Origin: CAJWGI01 sp036011785
GTDB taxonomy: Bacteria; Chloroflexota; Anaerolineae; Anaerolineales; UBA11657
Length of the DNA: 6,927 nt
Reading direction: 5' to 3'
NCBI GenBank assembly: GCA_036011785.1
Contig: DASCOB010000123.1
Coordinates: 1 to 6,927 of the forward strand
The notes below the pieces were generated by a model that worked only from the letters and a program-made list of their open reading frames with translations, searched no databases and had not been told where the DNA came from. Within the stretch, counting starts at the first letter, position 1. Every line of letters starts with the position of its first letter. The position numbers were made by a program, and so were the translations under genes. Positions 5,604-6,927 of the stretch are shown one piece after another.

Positions 5604-6302
5604 ATGCCGCCCGTAAACGAGCAGCAATCCGAAGACACCAAACCCCGGCCAGACCGGGAAAAACGGAGCGATTCCATGATAGAGCAAAAAGAGAGCGTAT
5701 TGCAACATCCACCAGAGGCGGAGGGTGAACAGGAACCTTCCCCCACTGCCAGCGCCGATGACAACGGCTCGGATGGCAGAGAAGCAACGCCAGATGATGG
5801 GGAGACAGCGGCAGAGATTCCGCCGGAGGAACTCACCACGGGGCAATGGTTAGAGAAGCTGGCCGCTACCGAAGCGCTGGCGGCCGAGCGGCTGGAAGGG
5901 CAGCAGCGGTCACTGGCGGATTTCCAGAACTACAAACGACGCACCACTCGCGACATGCAGCTCGTCCGCCAGAACGCCGCCGCCTCATTGCTGGCGAATT
6001 TCTTCCCCATCATGGATGACCTTTCGCTTGCGCTGGAATCGCTGCCCATCACCGGCGATGGCGCTGCCTGGAGCGAAGGAGTGAACATGATTCACCGCAA
6101 ACTGATGTCTGTGCTTGAGGGCGAGGACGTTGCGGTTATCGAAGCGGAGCCGGGCCAGGAATTCGACCCACATTTCCATGAGGCCATCGTACAAGAAGAG
6201 CACGACGATTATGACAGTGACCTCATCATCGCGGTGGTGCGCCCCGGCTACCGGTGGGGCGAGCGTGTGTTGCGCCCGGCGCAGGTGCGCGTGGCAAAGT
6301 AG
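5604..6302 (+). CDS. grpE: GrpE, nucleotide exchange factor of DnaK
   Basis: GrpE dimers release ADP from DnaK and so drive its client-release step. They also act as a heat-sensing part of the cycle. In this 232-residue frame, residues 1-78 are acidic and rich in Glu, Asp, Pro, Ser and Gln, and look disordered. A long coiled-coil helix starts near 80 and includes ADFQNYKRR (105-113). The four-helix region has FFPIMDDLSLALE (133-145). The C-terminal beta domain, which contacts DnaK, shows FDPHFHEAI (187-195) and GYRWGERVLRPAQVRVAK (215-232). The ATG at 5604 follows the hrcA stop by 3 nt, suggesting coupled translation. A second ATG at 5676 has a better Shine-Dalgarno and would give 208 residues, removing only part of the disordered tail, so the true start is uncertain. 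The product is cytoplasmic. Confidence 0.95.
   Translation: MPPVNEQQSEDTKPRPDREKRSDSMIEQKESVLQHPPEAEGEQEPSPTASADDNGSDGREATPDDGETAAEIPPEELTTGQWLEKLAATEALAAERLEGQQRSLADFQNYKRRTTRDMQLVRQNAAASLLANFFPIMDDLSLALESLPITGDGAAWSEGVNMIHRKLMSVLEGEDVAVIEAEPGQEFDPHFHEAIVQEEHDDYDSDLIIAVVRPGYRWGERVLRPAQVRVAK
5665..5668 (+). promoter_or_regulatory. Candidate internal ribosome binding site for a shorter GrpE
   Basis: GGAG lies 7 nt before the in-frame ATG at 5676 (Met25 of the long frame). The upstream ATG at 5604 has only GGA at 5595-5597. The shorter start may therefore be the real one, or both may be used. Confidence 0.4.
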
Positions 6303-6307
6303 AGAGC

Positions 6308-6313
6308 AGAGGA
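6308..6313 (+). promoter_or_regulatory. Ribosome binding site of dnaK
   Basis: AGAGGA lies 10 nt before the dnaK ATG at 6324. A closer AGGG (6317-6320) is only 3 nt from the start and less likely to act. The site falls in the 21-nt gap after the grpE stop. Confidence 0.55.
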
Positions 6314-6323
6314 AACAGGGATT

Positions 6324-6927
6324 ATGGGCAAGATAATCGGGATTGACCTCGGCACCACCAATTCGGTGGTCTCAGTAATGGAAGCCGGAGAACCCACCGT
6401 TATTTCCAGCTCGGAGGGCGGGCGTTTGGTGCCCTCGGTGGTGGCTGTGAACACCAAAACTGGTGAGCGACTAGTGGGTCAAGTAGCGCGCAGACAGGCC
6501 ATCACAAATCCGGAAAACACGCTCTTTTCCATAAAGCGCTTCATCGGCCGTAAGTTCGAGGACCCGGAAGTGCAGCGCGCTATGAAACACACGCCCTACT
6601 CAGTGAGCGCCGCCCCCAACGGGGACTTGCGCGTCCACATGGGCGAGAAGGAATACTCCCCGCAGGAGATATCGGCGATGGTGCTGGCGAAATTGAAGGA
6701 TGACGCGGAGGCTTATCTGGGTGAGGCCGTCACTCAGGCCGTGATTACCGTGCCGGCTTATTTCAACGACACCCAGCGGCAAGCCACTAAAGATGCCGGA
6801 CGCATCGCCGGCCTGGAAGTGCTGCGCATTATCAACGAGCCAACGGCCTCATCGCTTGCCTACGGCCTGGAAAACAAAACGGAAGAAACCATCGCGGTGT
6901 TCGACCTGGGCGGCGGCACTTTCGATA
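6324..6927 (+). CDS. dnaK: DnaK (Hsp70) chaperone, N-terminal 201 residues (3' end outside window)
   Basis: DnaK binds exposed hydrophobic stretches of unfolded proteins in an ATP-driven cycle with DnaJ and GrpE. The visible part is the first third of the ATPase domain. It shows phosphate-1 motif GIDLGTTNS (6-14), the catalytic lysine in FSIKRFIG (68-75, Lys71), AVITVPAYFNDTQRQATKDAGRIAGLE split across 139-165, the hinge segment NEPTASSLAYG (171-181) and phosphate-2 motif FDLGGGTFD (193-201). NEPTASS replaces the common NEPTAAA. The segment near 79-105 corresponds to the insert present in E. coli-type DnaK and absent from Bacillus DnaK, which argues against a Firmicutes source. The gene is third in the CIRCE-controlled operon, 21 nt after grpE. 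The substrate-binding domain and lid lie beyond the right edge. Confidence 0.98.
   Translation, partial: MGKIIGIDLGTTNSVVSVMEAGEPTVISSSEGGRLVPSVVAVNTKTGERLVGQVARRQAITNPENTLFSIKRFIGRKFEDPEVQRAMKHTPYSVSAAPNGDLRVHMGEKEYSPQEISAMVLAKLKDDAEAYLGEAVTQAVITVPAYFNDTQRQATKDAGRIAGLEVLRIINEPTASSLAYGLENKTEETIAVFDLGGGTFD

Overview
The window is a GC-rich bacterial chromosome segment with two divergent gene clusters separated by a compact regulatory region of about 130 bp (4433-4562). Nearly every base is coding and I see no mobile elements, RNA genes, CRISPR arrays or clear terminators. All complete genes are intact. The two terminal genes, secA and dnaK, are cut by the window edges.

The leftward cluster, in transcription order, has four genes. 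It starts with a stand-alone cobalamin-binding subunit of a methylmalonyl-CoA-mutase-type enzyme (4013-4432, GTG start). Next comes meaB/argK (2999-3979), the GTPase chaperone of such mutases, then prs (1991-2971), a variant PRPP synthetase, and finally secA (1-1981, 5' portion only), the preprotein translocase ATPase. The gaps are 33, 27 and 9 nt, so a single transcript is likely. The operon would join a B12 enzyme module to PRPP synthesis and protein export.

The rightward cluster is the classical heat-shock operon hrcA (4563-5600), grpE (5604-6302) and dnaK (6324 to past the right edge). It is preceded by a strong-looking sigma70-type promoter (TTGACA, 18 nt, TATCAT) and a perfect CIRCE operator (9-bp arms, 9-nt spacer). 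HrcA should therefore repress its own operon until heat or unfolded protein inactivates it. GrpE and DnaK are a nucleotide exchange factor and its Hsp70 partner; dnaJ may follow outside the window.

The most interesting part is the intergenic region. A candidate promoter for the leftward operon (perfect TATAAT, weaker -35) is interleaved with the hrcA promoter, whose -35 box lies inside the leftward promoter's spacer. RNA polymerase could probably not occupy both at once.

The lineage is best guessed as Chloroflexota, possibly Dehalococcoidia or a relative, with moderate to low confidence. The grounds are three insertions in SecA, the SRSDKKD-type Prs, the split mutase with MeaB, HrcA/CIRCE control, and a DnaK that carries the N-terminal insert missing from Bacillus. 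No search was possible. The window is mostly conserved housekeeping genes, and I see no wholly new system in it. The unusual points are gene arrangement, promoter architecture and protein insertions.
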